A stretch of DNA of 64,000 nucleotides from Sphaerisporangium viridialbum (GTDB lineage: Bacteria > Actinomycetota > Actinomycetes > Streptosporangiales > Streptosporangiaceae). Below, in pieces: positions 1-9,621 of the stretch. The translations under genes were made by a program, and so were the position numbers. Below the pieces are notes generated by a model. That model was not told the DNA's origin, ran no database searches, and was given only the letters and a program-made list of their open reading frames with translations. The stretch covers positions 248,001-312,000 of the forward strand of contig NZ_CP187232.1 of the NCBI RefSeq assembly GCF_049674955.1, read 5' to 3'. Within the stretch, counting starts at the first letter, position 1. Each line of letters starts with the position of its first letter.

Positions 1-1754
1 CGGTCGAGGATCTCCCGGGTCGCGGCGGCGAGCACCTGAGCGGGCACGTCCTCCTCGGCCAGGCGCTCGGCGGCGTACAGCCTGGTCAGGTCGTGCCAGC
101 CGTACCTCTCCTGGCCGGCCTCGTCGAGCCCGCACGACTGGAGCAGGCCCGCCTCGGCCAGCGCCTCCAGCAGCCGGTCGGCGGGCGCGCCGAGAACGGC
201 GGACGCGGCCCACGTGGCGAAGCCGGGCGCGGACAGCGCGCCGAGGCGGCGCAGCAGCAGGCGCTCCCCGTCCGACAGCGCGTGGTAGCCGAGCGCCAGG
301 CTGCCGCGCACGGCGAGGTCGCCGGCGCTGAGCTCGTCGAGCCGGCCGCGCTCGTCCTCAAGGCGTCCGGCGAGGTACGCGAGAGTCCAGCTCGGCCGCC
401 GCGCCAGCCGGGACCCTGCGATCCTGAGCGCCAGCGGCAGGCCGCCGCACAGCGCCGCGATCCGCGCGGCGGCCCGCGGCTCGGCACGTACGCGGTGATC
501 ACCGACCACCCTGGCCAGCATCGCCACCGACTCGTCCTGATCGAAGACGCCGAGCTCGCGGGCGCGCGCCGCCTCCAGGCCGAACAGCGGCGAGCGGCTG
601 GTCACCAGCGTCAGGCAGCCGGGTCCTGTGGGCAGAAGCGGGCGCACCTGGGCCTCGTCGGACGCGTCGTCCAGCACCACCAGCAGCCGCCGCCCGCTCA
701 CCAGGCTGCGGTAGAGCCGGACCCGCTCGGCGAGGTCGGCGGGCACGGCCCCCTCAGGGCAGCCGAGCGAGCGCAGCAGGTCCTCCAGCACCGCGCCAGG
801 GGTCCTCGCCCTGAGCGAGGCGTAGAGGCGGCCGTCGGGGAAGTCCAGCCCGGTGGCCGCGTGGATCGCGACCGCGGACTTGCCCGACCCCGCCGGGCCG
901 TACAGCACGAGGTGGACGGGCGCGGTGCCGGCCGACGGCGCGGAGCGGCGGATCCAGTCGAGCACCGGCTCGCGCCCGGTGAAGTCGGCGACGTCGGGCG
1001 GCGTCTCGTTCGGGGCGGCCCGGGAGGGGGCGCCGCCTCCCGCCAGCACGCGCTCGTGCGCCTCGCGCAGTTCGGTACCCGGTTCGAGGCCGAGCTCGTC
1101 CACCAGCAGGCGCCGCGCCTCCTGGTAGGCACCCAGTGCCTCCGACCTGCGTCCCGCCTGGTCGAGCGCCCTGATGAGCTGCCCCCACGCCCGTTCGCGC
1201 AGCGGATGCGCGGTCACGTGCGAGCGCAGTTCCCCCGCCACCTCGGCGCCGCGACGGAGGGACAGGTCCAGCTCGGCCCGCTCCTCCAGGGCGGTCAGCC
1301 TCAGCTCCTCCAGCGGTACGGCGTGCGCCCGCCGCAGCTCGCCGGAGTCGATGCCGTCCAGCGCGGCCCCCCGCCACAGCGCCAGCGCGGCGCGCAGGAC
1401 GTCGGACGCCTCGGCGGTGCGGCCCGCGTCCCTGGCCCGCCGGCCCTCGGCCACCAGACGCTCGAACCTGTGCGCGTCGACCTGCTCGGGATCGACGTCG
1501 AGGAGGTAGCCGCCGGGCGCGGTGCGGATACCGGGCACCACCTTGCGGAGAGCGCTCACATACACCCGCAGCACCGGCTCGGCCGAGGCGGGCGGCTCCT
1601 CGCCCCACACCTCGGCGATCAGCCGGTCGACGGTCAGCACCCGTCCCGGCCGCAGCAGCAGGGCGGTCAGCAGCGCGCGGTGCTTGGCGGGGCCGGGGGT
1701 CACGTCATGCTCGCCGTCGAGCACCCGCAGTGGTCCAAGCAGGCCGAACCGCAC
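1..1754 (-). CDS. AfsR/SARP-family transcriptional regulator with NB-ARC domain (3' end cut off)
   Basis: The reading frame opens at a GTG at 1754 (VRFGLLGPL) and runs off the left edge, so about 584 residues are visible and the C-terminus is missing. Seen: an N-terminal OmpR-like winged helix (residues about 1-95), a bacterial transcriptional activation domain (about 95-240, ending near ELGLEPGTELREAHERVL), then an NB-ARC/STAND ATPase with Walker A GPAGSGKSA near residue 285 and LLVVLDDA as Walker B. Family knowledge: such proteins activate secondary metabolism or differentiation genes, and AfsR itself is controlled by Ser/Thr phosphorylation. The kinase upstream ends only 3 bases before this start, so the two are probably one operon and the kinase may act on this regulator (inference). 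A TPR tail is expected beyond the edge. Confidence 0.9.
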   Translation of the reverse strand, partial: MRFGLLGPLRVLDGEHDVTPGPAKHRALLTALLLRPGRVLTVDRLIAEVWGEEPPASAEPVLRVYVSALRKVVPGIRTAPGGYLLDVDPEQVDAHRFERLVAEGRRARDAGRTAEASDVLRAALALWRGAALDGIDSGELRRAHAVPLEELRLTALEERAELDLSLRRGAEVAGELRSHVTAHPLRERAWGQLIRALDQAGRRSEALGAYQEARRLLVDELGLEPGTELREAHERVLAGGGAPSRAAPNETPPDVADFTGREPVLDWIRRSAPSAGTAPVHLVLYGPAGSGKSAVAIHAATGLDFPDGRLYASLRARTPGAVLEDLLRSLGCPEGAVPADLAERVRLYRSLVSGRRLLVVLDDASDEAQVRPLLPTGPGCLTLVTSRSPLFGLEAARARELGVFDQDESVAMLARVVGDHRVRAEPRAAARIAALCGGLPLALRIAGSRLARRPSWTLAYLAGRLEDERGRLDELSAGDLAVRGSLALGYHALSDGERLLLRRLGALSAPGFATWAASAVLGAPADRLLEALAEAGLLQSCGLDEAGQERYGWHDLTRLYAAERLAEEDVPAQVLAAATREILD

Positions 1755-1757
1755 GGC

Positions 1758-3326
<1,569 letters not shown>

Positions 3327-3441
3327 CGGAGTCACCCTATGGTCAAACACCTACATATAGGGCAGAGGTCTGCCGGACCGGGCGGGGGTGTGCATTGGAG
3401 CGGAAGATTTGCCGTGAACGGAATGTTCCAGACAGTTCATC

Positions 3442-3492
3442 TTGACGATTCGACAAACGTCGATGAAGCTGCTATTCGAGAGAGCGCTCTCT
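3442..3492 (+). promoter_or_regulatory. Possible promoter and LacI-type operator for the GH64 gene
   Basis: A perfect 14-bp palindrome AGAGAGCGCTCTCT lies at 3479-3492, about 100 bases before the glucanase start. Its central GAGCGCTC matches the core of LacI-family sugar operators such as the actinomycete CebR box (TGGGAGCGCTCCCA). A TTGACG at 3442-3447 followed 17 bases later by a weak GAAGCT would put the transcription start close to the palindrome, a repressing position. The palindrome is certain; promoter and regulator are inference. Confidence 0.5.
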
Positions 3493-3590
3493 TGCGTGTT
3501 GCCGATCCGTCTCGCGCCAGCTCGGCCCTGCGTCCCTGGGCCGGCGCGTCTGGTGTCGTGCGCTGATCCCCGTCCACGTCAGGAGCTGCT

Positions 3591-5390
3591 ATGCCACTGA
3601 TGTCCCCCCCATCCCGTTCCATGATCCAGCGAGGAAGGCCGGCCCCCCTGGTGGCCGCGCTGGCCGCCCTCCTGGTCGCGGTGCTGGCCGCCTACACCGC
3701 CATCACCGTGCCGGCCGCCCACGCCGCCAGCACGCTGCTGTCCCAGGGCAGGCCGGCCACCGCCTCCTCCGTCGAGAACGCCGGCACCCCCGCCTCAGCG
3801 GCCGTCGACGGGAACACCGGCACCCGCTGGGCCAGCCAGTTCAGCGACCCGCAGTGGCTGCAGGTCGACCTCGGCGCAAGCGCCGGCATCACCCAGGTGG
3901 TGCTGAACTGGGAGGCCGCCTACGCCAAGTCCTTCCAGATCCAGGTGTCCAACGACGCGTCCACCTGGACGACCGTCTACTCCACGACCACCGGAACCGG
4001 CGGCACACAGACGCTCGACGTGACCGGCACGGGGCGGTACGTCCGGGTGTACGGCACCGCGCGGGGCACGGCCTACGGCTACTCCCTGTGGGAGTTCCAG
4101 GTCTACGGCACCATCGGCGGCAGCGGCGGCTGCGGCACCGCGAACGCGGCGCAGGGCAAGACGGCCACCGCCTCCTCCACCGAGAACGCCGGCACCCCGG
4201 CCTCCGCGGCGGTCGACGGCAACGCCGGCACCCGCTGGTCGAGCGCGGCGAGCGACCCGCAGTGGCTGCAGGTCGACCTGGGCGCCTCGGCCACCATCTG
4301 CCAGGTGGTGCTCACCTGGGAGGCGGCCTACGGCAAGTCCTTCCAGATCCAGGTGTCCGGCAACGCCTCCACCTGGACGACCGTCTACTCCACGACCACC
4401 GGAACCGGCGGCACACAGACGCTCGACGTGACCGGCACGGGGCGGTACGTCCGGGTGTACGGCACCGCGCGCGGCACGGCCTACGGCTACTCCCTCTGGG
4501 AGTTCGCCGTCCGCACCACGGGCACGACGACCACCCCGACCCCGACTCCGACCATCACCCCGACCGACCCGACGTCCTTCTGGGGTGACACCAACGGCAT
4601 CCCCGCCGCCCAGAACGTCGTCATGGTCAAGATTCTCAACCGGACGAACGGCAAGTACCCCGACAGCCAGGTCTACTGGAGCTACAACGGGCAGGTCCAC
4701 TCGATCGCGGAGCAGCCGTACTTCGACATGCCGGTGAACTCGGCCGGGCGGATGTACTTCTACCTGGGCTCGCCGAACAGCCAGTACTACGACTTCATCG
4801 AGTTCACCGTCGGGGCTTCGGTGTTCAACGGCAACACCACGCGCGTCGACGCGTTCGGCCTCAAGCTGGCGATGCGGCTGCACGCTCATGACGGCTACGA
4901 CGTGTCCGTGGGCGAGGACTACAGCACCTTCCAGGAGGACCGCGCCGCGACGTTCCAGCGGTTCATCAACGAGGTGCCGGCGGAGTTCAAGCCGCTGGCG
5001 CAGGTGCAGGCCCCGTACCGGATCCCGGCGCCGGGCAGCTACAGCGGGTTCCGCGCGGGCGGGGCCAACGCGAACTACTTCTCCAGCTACGCGGCGTCGG
5101 TCGGCATCTCGGCCGCCACCTCCGACATCTTCGGCTGCGCCGCCTCATTGGCCAACGACCCGGGGAACTGCGCCGCGCTCAACCGGCACGTCGCGCAGCT
5201 GCCCCAGTCGCAGTGGTCGAACCCGAGCCTCTACTACCAGGCCGCTCCGGCCAACTACTACGCCAGGTTCTGGCACGACCACGCCATCAACCACCTGGCC
5301 TACGGCTTCCCGTACGACGACTACGCCGGGCAGTCCTCGTTCGTCTCCCACGGAAACCCCCAGTGGCTTCTGGTCGCCGTCGGCTGGTGA
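3591..5390 (+). CDS. Secreted GH64 beta-1,3-glucanase with two F5/8-type C (discoidin) domains
   Basis: A 599-residue exported glycan hydrolase. The start is set by AGGAGCTGCT before ATG 3591. Seen: a basic N-terminus and hydrophobic signal segment ending in AHA near residue 44, discoidin-like carbohydrate-binding modules at about 48-173 and 185-310 (each with WLQVDLGA and YGYSLWEF), a Thr/Pro linker, then a GH64 domain from about residue 330 (FWGDTNGIP..., ending WLLVAVGW). GH64 enzymes release pentasaccharides from beta-1,3-glucan, so fungal wall or storage glucan is the likely substrate. The modules share a nearly identical stretch of about 160 bases, a sign of recent duplication or gene conversion. 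A strong terminator follows. Confidence 0.92.
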   Translation: MPLMSPPSRSMIQRGRPAPLVAALAALLVAVLAAYTAITVPAAHAASTLLSQGRPATASSVENAGTPASAAVDGNTGTRWASQFSDPQWLQVDLGASAGITQVVLNWEAAYAKSFQIQVSNDASTWTTVYSTTTGTGGTQTLDVTGTGRYVRVYGTARGTAYGYSLWEFQVYGTIGGSGGCGTANAAQGKTATASSTENAGTPASAAVDGNAGTRWSSAASDPQWLQVDLGASATICQVVLTWEAAYGKSFQIQVSGNASTWTTVYSTTTGTGGTQTLDVTGTGRYVRVYGTARGTAYGYSLWEFAVRTTGTTTTPTPTPTITPTDPTSFWGDTNGIPAAQNVVMVKILNRTNGKYPDSQVYWSYNGQVHSIAEQPYFDMPVNSAGRMYFYLGSPNSQYYDFIEFTVGASVFNGNTTRVDAFGLKLAMRLHAHDGYDVSVGEDYSTFQEDRAATFQRFINEVPAEFKPLAQVQAPYRIPAPGSYSGFRAGGANANYFSSYAASVGISAATSDIFGCAASLANDPGNCAALNRHVAQLPQSQWSNPSLYYQAAPANYYARFWHDHAINHLAYGFPYDDYAGQSSFVSHGNPQWLLVAVGW

Positions 5391-5413
5391 TCTGTTAGCC
5401 GTACGTTCATGAA

Positions 5414-5447
5414 GAAGGCCCTCCCGGATCTATCCGGGAGGGCCTTC
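5414..5447 (+). terminator. Rho-independent-type hairpin after the glucanase gene
   Basis: Perfect 16-bp stem (5414-5429 with 5432-5447, GAAGGCCCTCCCGGAT) and a two-base loop. It can end the glucanase transcript and possibly the convergent small-protein transcript. It is nearly the same as the hairpin at 23357-23389. Confidence 0.85.
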
Positions 5448-5566
5448 CGACCATCCGGGGAAATCGACCTATCGGCGCCGGACCCGATATGCACGCCCAA
5501 CGGTGTGCGAATGGCAGTGGTCGTGGTATTCGCTGCGGGAATGCACCTTAGTGGGCGTTAACCGGC

Positions 5567-5905
5567 CTAGATGCTCGCGGCGGTCCAGGGGCCACTCGAC
5601 GAGTTACTCGTCCAAGCCCAACCCGCGTCGGCGCCGCCGTGGGTCGGGTAGTAACAGTCGGCGTGCTGATAGCCGCCTGAACGGACGGCGGACGTCACGG
5701 AGTATCCGTCCGCGCACTGAACCTTGACCTTGATGTAGTACTGCGACGGGCACTGGACGTGGAACTGGCTGTAGCTGCCGTTGGTTCCGACCCAGCTGGT
5801 GCAGGATACGGCCTGCGCGGGCGTCGCGGTCGCGCCGACCAGGCCCGCGGACAACAGAGCGCCGACAGTGAGACTGATCAATGACTTTTTCCGCATGACA
5901 AACAT
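5567..5905 (-). CDS. Small secreted protein of unknown function
   Basis: A 112-residue protein starting MFVMRKKSLISL with an AGGAAA ribosome site just upstream of ATG 5905; ATG 5896 (MRKKSLIS) is possible too. Seen: a basic tip, a hydrophobic core (LTVGALLSAGLVGA) and a likely cleavage after TPAQA near residue 33. The mature part of about 80 residues is rich in Ser, Tyr and Gly with four Cys (SCTSW, VQCPSQYY, VQCADGYS, HADCYYP), probably two disulfides. It resembles small secreted actinomycete proteins of about 100 residues but I cannot name a family. It is convergent with the glucanase gene. Confidence 0.7.
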   Translation of the reverse strand: MFVMRKKSLISLTVGALLSAGLVGATATPAQAVSCTSWVGTNGSYSQFHVQCPSQYYIKVKVQCADGYSVTSAVRSGGYQHADCYYPTHGGADAGWAWTSNSSSGPWTAASI

Positions 5906-6148
5906 CCATTTCCTGGCAGGGGATTGAGGACAATTCATCGGCCACGGACAAACGGACGTCGGCATTTCGGCCCAACTCGACGTCCGCGCAAGGCTCACTT
6001 TGGCATGGCTCACCGATCTTGGTCAACACCTTATTCACGCCAAAATCGGAGCTGCTGTGCCCCTGTCTCATCCGCGGATTCTGGACCGCTCATGAGCCGA
6101 TTTCCGGCACTACCCGAAATCGGATGCCGGTTGACGGGTTTCCATCGC

Positions 6149-6160
6149 GAAAGCGCTTTC
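6149..6160. promoter_or_regulatory. Palindrome GAAAGCGCTTTC, possible LacI-family operator
   Basis: Perfect 12-bp palindrome in the gap upstream of the small secreted protein gene (minus strand). Its AGCGCT centre is shared with the site before the glucanase at 3479-3492, so one sugar-responsive repressor could touch both. It is about 240 bases from the nearest gene start, so the link is weak. Confidence 0.3.
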
Positions 6161-6273
6161 CGGACAGCCGAATAACGATCGAACGGAAATACCTGAACGC
6201 TCTCCGAACGCCGGACGGGCCGCTCGCCGACCGGCAAGGCGAAGATCACCGACCCACCCACGCTGATTGCGGC

Positions 6274-6402
6274 CTACGGGCGGAGGCGGTCCATGTGAGG
6301 GTCGTAGCACGCCAGCCCGTGCTCCTGTGCGAGCCAGGTGAGGAAGGGTGCCGCCTCGTCCGCCATGGTCCACCGCAGCGGGATGTAGATGTCATAACTC
6401 AT
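6274..6402 (-). CDS. Small protein of 42 residues, unknown function
   Basis: A short frame MSYDIYIPLRWTMADEAAPF... ending DPHMDRLRP. The start at 6402 is well supported by GGGAGGAGAGG about eight bases upstream. Codon use matches the neighbours, with mostly G or C in third positions. The sequence is soluble and mildly acidic, with no signal or membrane segment. It sits alone between two secreted-protein genes. I do not recognise a family; it may be an intact small protein or the start of a shortened one. Confidence 0.5.
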   Translation of the reverse strand: MSYDIYIPLRWTMADEAAPFLTWLAQEHGLACYDPHMDRLRP

Positions 6403-6605
6403 GGACAGCGCCTCTCCTCCCGCCGATCTCAGTAAGTGAGACAGGCGCCGGCCGCTGCCGGACTCGGTGGCGCACCGGTCGCCGCTGCCCGCTCCACCCG
6501 GTGGACCCCAGGCCGAGGCGCCCCTCACCTCTTGTGCTCACCCCGTGTGCGAAAGACCACCTCAGGCATCCCGCAGATGTGCGGAAAGAGCGTAGCCGAA
6601 GAGGG

Positions 6606-6633
6606 TTGACAGGCAAACTTTCATCCCTAAGAC
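6606..6633 (+). promoter_or_regulatory. Possible promoter of the M14 carboxypeptidase gene
   Basis: TTGACA at 6606-6611, then 16 bases, then TAAGAC at 6628-6633 in an AT-richer stretch. It would give a leader of about 115 bases. The -35 is a perfect match; the -10 is poor. Confidence 0.35.
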
Positions 6634-6753
6634 TACCTACAACTTTCCAATCAATAGCCCATCGGTGGGTTTTGAAAAGGATTTTCGCAAGATAGCTCGG
6701 AGAAAAGGGCGCCTTTCTGGTTCCAGTTCGTCCGCAGCTAGAAAGGGTCCAGC

Positions 6754-8223
6754 ATGTCTTCAAGAGGCTCGCAGCCCCCCGCGGCCTGGAGTAGCAAGAA
6801 ACGGGTTCTGACGCTTGCGCTGAGCGTCGGACTGCTGGGAACACTCGGCATTCCGGCGGCCGCGACCAGCTTCGCCGACTCGGCCGGCGCCAAGGCGGCC
6901 GTCCAGGTGGCGGCGGAGCAGGCGACGGCTCTGCCCAGCGGCCGGACGACCTACCGGACCATCACCGACTACAACGACGAGATGCTCGCGCTGAGCAAGC
7001 GCTACCCCGATCTCGTCAAGCACGTCACGCTGCCGCACAAGACCCGCCAGGGCCGTGAGGTGTACGGCATCGAGGTGACCCGCCACGTCGACACCGCCGA
7101 CGGCAAGCCGGTCCTGTTCATGATGGGGGTGCACCACGGCAACGAGTGGCCCTCCGGCGAGCACACGATGGAGTTCGCCTACGACCTGATCAAGAACGAC
7201 GGCAAGGACCCGCAGATCACCCGCCTGCTCGACCAGGCACGGGTCATCTTCGTCCCGGTCGTCAACGTGGACGGCTTCATCATCAACCGGCGTACGAGCT
7301 GCGGCGTCTCGCCGACGTGCGCCAGCAACGCCGGGGTCGACATCAACCGCAACTACCCCTTCGGCTGGGGTAGCAACGCGGGTTCCAACGCGACCAACCG
7401 CGGCCCTGGGCCCGGCAGCGAGCCCGAGATCCAGAACGTCATGGACCTGACCTCGTCCAACCAGGTCACCGTCCTGATCACCAACCACACCTCCGGTCAC
7501 ACCCTCCTCCGTCCGCCGCTGGAGAAGCGCGCGGGCGACGCTCCGGACGAAGCGGTCTACGCCGCCCTGACCGACGCGATGGCGGCCAAGAACGGCTACA
7601 CCGGCATGAAGTCGGGCTTCGACTACGAGACGACCGGCGAGACCCCGGACTGGTCGTACTACGCCACCCGCGGCCTCGGGTTCACGTTCGAGATCATGAA
7701 GACCCAGTCGACCAACAACACCTACCCCGAGGTGATCGAGGACTACCTCGGCACCGGCCGCTACGCGGGCAAGTCGAACCGCGAGGCGTTCATGGTGGCT
7801 CTGGAGTACGCGGCGGACCCCGCGGGGCACTCCGTGATCACCGGCAAGGCGCCCAAGGGTGCGGTCCTGACGATCACGAAGGACTTCAACCTGTGGACCG
7901 CGCCGATCGTGCAGCCGGGCGGTGTCCTGGACCCGCCCAAGGTGGTGCCCACCCACCTGGAGTCCACCCTGGTCGCCCCGACCAACGGCAAGTTCGCCTG
8001 GCACGTTAACCCCTCGGTGCGGCCCACCCCCGCCTACACTGAGAAGGGCGTCGTGGCCACCGGCCCAGGCAAGTTCCTCAAGGAGAGCTGGACTCTCACC
8101 TGCGCCCGCCCGAGTGGCGAGGTCCTGGAGACGGTGCACGTCACCGTCGACAGGGGCGAGCAGGTCGACGTGAGGCTGCAAGAGTGCAAGACCCGCTTCA
8201 ACGGCAACGGCCCGAAGAACTGA
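6754..8223 (+). CDS. Secreted M14-family zinc carboxypeptidase
   Basis: A 489-residue exported metallopeptidase. The start at 6754 follows AAAGGG. Seen: signal segment (KKRVLTLALSVGLLGTLGIPAAA), the Zn-binding HxxE motif in HHGNEWPSGE (H128, E131), the substrate Arg/Asn region in DINRNYPFGW, the later Zn histidine in NHTSGH, and the catalytic Glu in GFTFEIMK. These are the key residues of M14 peptidases, which remove C-terminal amino acids or trim wall peptides. A C-terminal region of about 120 residues after the catalytic domain has Cys pairs and may be a beta-sandwich. It is probably a single-gene unit, with a hairpin just downstream. Confidence 0.92.
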   Translation: MSSRGSQPPAAWSSKKRVLTLALSVGLLGTLGIPAAATSFADSAGAKAAVQVAAEQATALPSGRTTYRTITDYNDEMLALSKRYPDLVKHVTLPHKTRQGREVYGIEVTRHVDTADGKPVLFMMGVHHGNEWPSGEHTMEFAYDLIKNDGKDPQITRLLDQARVIFVPVVNVDGFIINRRTSCGVSPTCASNAGVDINRNYPFGWGSNAGSNATNRGPGPGSEPEIQNVMDLTSSNQVTVLITNHTSGHTLLRPPLEKRAGDAPDEAVYAALTDAMAAKNGYTGMKSGFDYETTGETPDWSYYATRGLGFTFEIMKTQSTNNTYPEVIEDYLGTGRYAGKSNREAFMVALEYAADPAGHSVITGKAPKGAVLTITKDFNLWTAPIVQPGGVLDPPKVVPTHLESTLVAPTNGKFAWHVNPSVRPTPAYTEKGVVATGPGKFLKESWTLTCARPSGEVLETVHVTVDRGEQVDVRLQECKTRFNGNGPKN

Positions 8224-8247
8224 CGGTCGGCGTCGCGCACTGAACGA

Positions 8248-8277
8248 GCCGGGCGGTCCCCACCAGGGCCGCCCGGC
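8248..8277 (+). terminator. Hairpin after the carboxypeptidase gene
   Basis: A 9-bp GC stem (GCCGGGCGG at 8248-8256 with its complement at 8269-8277) and a 12-base loop, 25 bases after the stop. No long T run follows, which is common for actinomycete terminators. Confidence 0.55.
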
Positions 8278-8405
8278 GCTCGCTTTGGGCCCACAGGAAC
8301 ATCGCGACTCATGAAGTAACGCGGCCGACCGATGGCCCTGCCCCGCCGGGCGGTGAGAGTCATCGCCGGGTCTGTCACTCCATGGAGAAGGGAAGGTGCC
8401 CGAGG

Positions 8406-9296
8406 ATGGGGCGTGCCAGGGAGACCGGCCAGTCGCTCGCCGTGCCGGACGCGTCACGGGTCGCCGCGAACCTGCGCGAGCTCTTCGACGGTCACCGGCT
8501 TTCCCCCTCGCAGCGCCGCATCGCGCGCTACCTGCTCGACCACGCGCAGGAGGCCGCCTTCTTCACCAGCGCCGACATCGCCGAGCGCGTCGGCGTCAGC
8601 CAGCCATCGGTCACCCGATTCGCCGCCGCGCTCGGGTTCAGGGGGTTCCCGGAGTTCCGCGACACGCTGCGCTCGTCCGTGTTCGGCGGCGCGCAGCGAC
8701 CGTTGCCCACCGAGGACCTCAACGAGATCCAGGCGCTCGTCAACTCCGAGATCCGCGACCTGGAGCGGCTGCGCGATGGTTTACGCGATCCGAGCCAGCT
8801 TCGCGAAGTGGCGGGCCGGCTGGCCAGGTCGCGTCCGCTGCTGGTCATGGGCCTGCGGATCTCCGCGCCGCTGGCGCACCTGTTCGGCTACCTCGCGGAA
8901 AAGGTGCTCCCTGACGTACGGGTGCTGGACATGGCGGGCTCGACCCTGGAGGACCGGCTGAGCCGCGCGGCCGAATCCGGAGCCGAGTGGGTGCTGGCCA
9001 TCGGGTTGCCGCGCTACCCCCGCGAGCTCGCCGAGGGGCTCACCTGGGCGCGGCGCGTCGGGCTGAAGGTCGCCCTCATCACCGACCAACCGGTGGGCCG
9101 GCTCATCGACCTCGCGGACGAGGTGCTGCTCGCGCCGGTGAGCTCGGACTTCGCCTTCGACTCCCACGCCGGGCCCACGGTCCTGTGCACCGCCCTGCTG
9201 CACACCATGCTGGACTCCCTCGCCACCGAAGGCCAGGCCCAACTGGAAGCCTTCGACGACAGCGCGACCCAGCGCCAGATCTTCCTCCCCTACTGA
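8406..9296 (+). CDS. MurR/RpiR-family transcriptional regulator (HTH plus SIS domain)
   Basis: A 296-residue regulator. The start at 8406 (MGRARETG) is preferred because AGGGAAGG lies about eight bases upstream; ATG 8382 would add eight residues. Seen: an N-terminal HTH_6 domain (residues about 25-95) with the family pattern SPSQRRIARYLLDH...TSADIAERVGVSQPSVTRFAAALGF, then a SIS sugar-phosphate isomerase-like domain (about 125-265). Family members sense phosphosugars such as MurNAc-6-P and control amino-sugar or other carbon genes. No obvious metabolic partner is adjacent, so its targets are unknown. Confidence 0.88.
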   Translation: MGRARETGQSLAVPDASRVAANLRELFDGHRLSPSQRRIARYLLDHAQEAAFFTSADIAERVGVSQPSVTRFAAALGFRGFPEFRDTLRSSVFGGAQRPLPTEDLNEIQALVNSEIRDLERLRDGLRDPSQLREVAGRLARSRPLLVMGLRISAPLAHLFGYLAEKVLPDVRVLDMAGSTLEDRLSRAAESGAEWVLAIGLPRYPRELAEGLTWARRVGLKVALITDQPVGRLIDLADEVLLAPVSSDFAFDSHAGPTVLCTALLHTMLDSLATEGQAQLEAFDDSATQRQIFLPY

Positions 9297-9621
9297 ACCG
9301 CCGGCACCAGACCATGCTGAGCAGGCGCTCTATGTCTCGGCTGTCCCGCTCGACGAGGTGGCGATACCTGCGCTGGTGGGTGGCTGCTTTGACGGCCTGC
9401 GTCTTGGGCCTGCTTTCGCTCAACAGTCGCCACCGCGGTCGTTGTTCATCGCCGAACGAAGCAGCCTGACTTGGTGTAACGGATTGCCCGCCGCTATTGG
9501 TGAACTGGCCCGACCAGCCGGACAGGGCCCTTGCGAGTGACAAGGACGCGCCGTGCTCGGGCGACGACGTCGCGCCGGCCGGTTCGCGGATGACGAGTAG
9601 ACCGGCTTGCTCACGGTCGGG
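9297..9621. other. Intergenic gap without a recognisable gene
   Basis: Several short open frames on both strands, none with a credible ribosome site or a sequence I recognise. A frame on the + strand rich in Arg and Trp (about 9314-9469) and one on the minus strand could be worn remnants, but I cannot assign them. Confidence 0.5.

Noticed and set aside
9314..9469. Arg/Trp-rich frame as a transposase or small membrane protein
   Set aside because: No ribosome site, no family I recognise, and competing frames on both strands.
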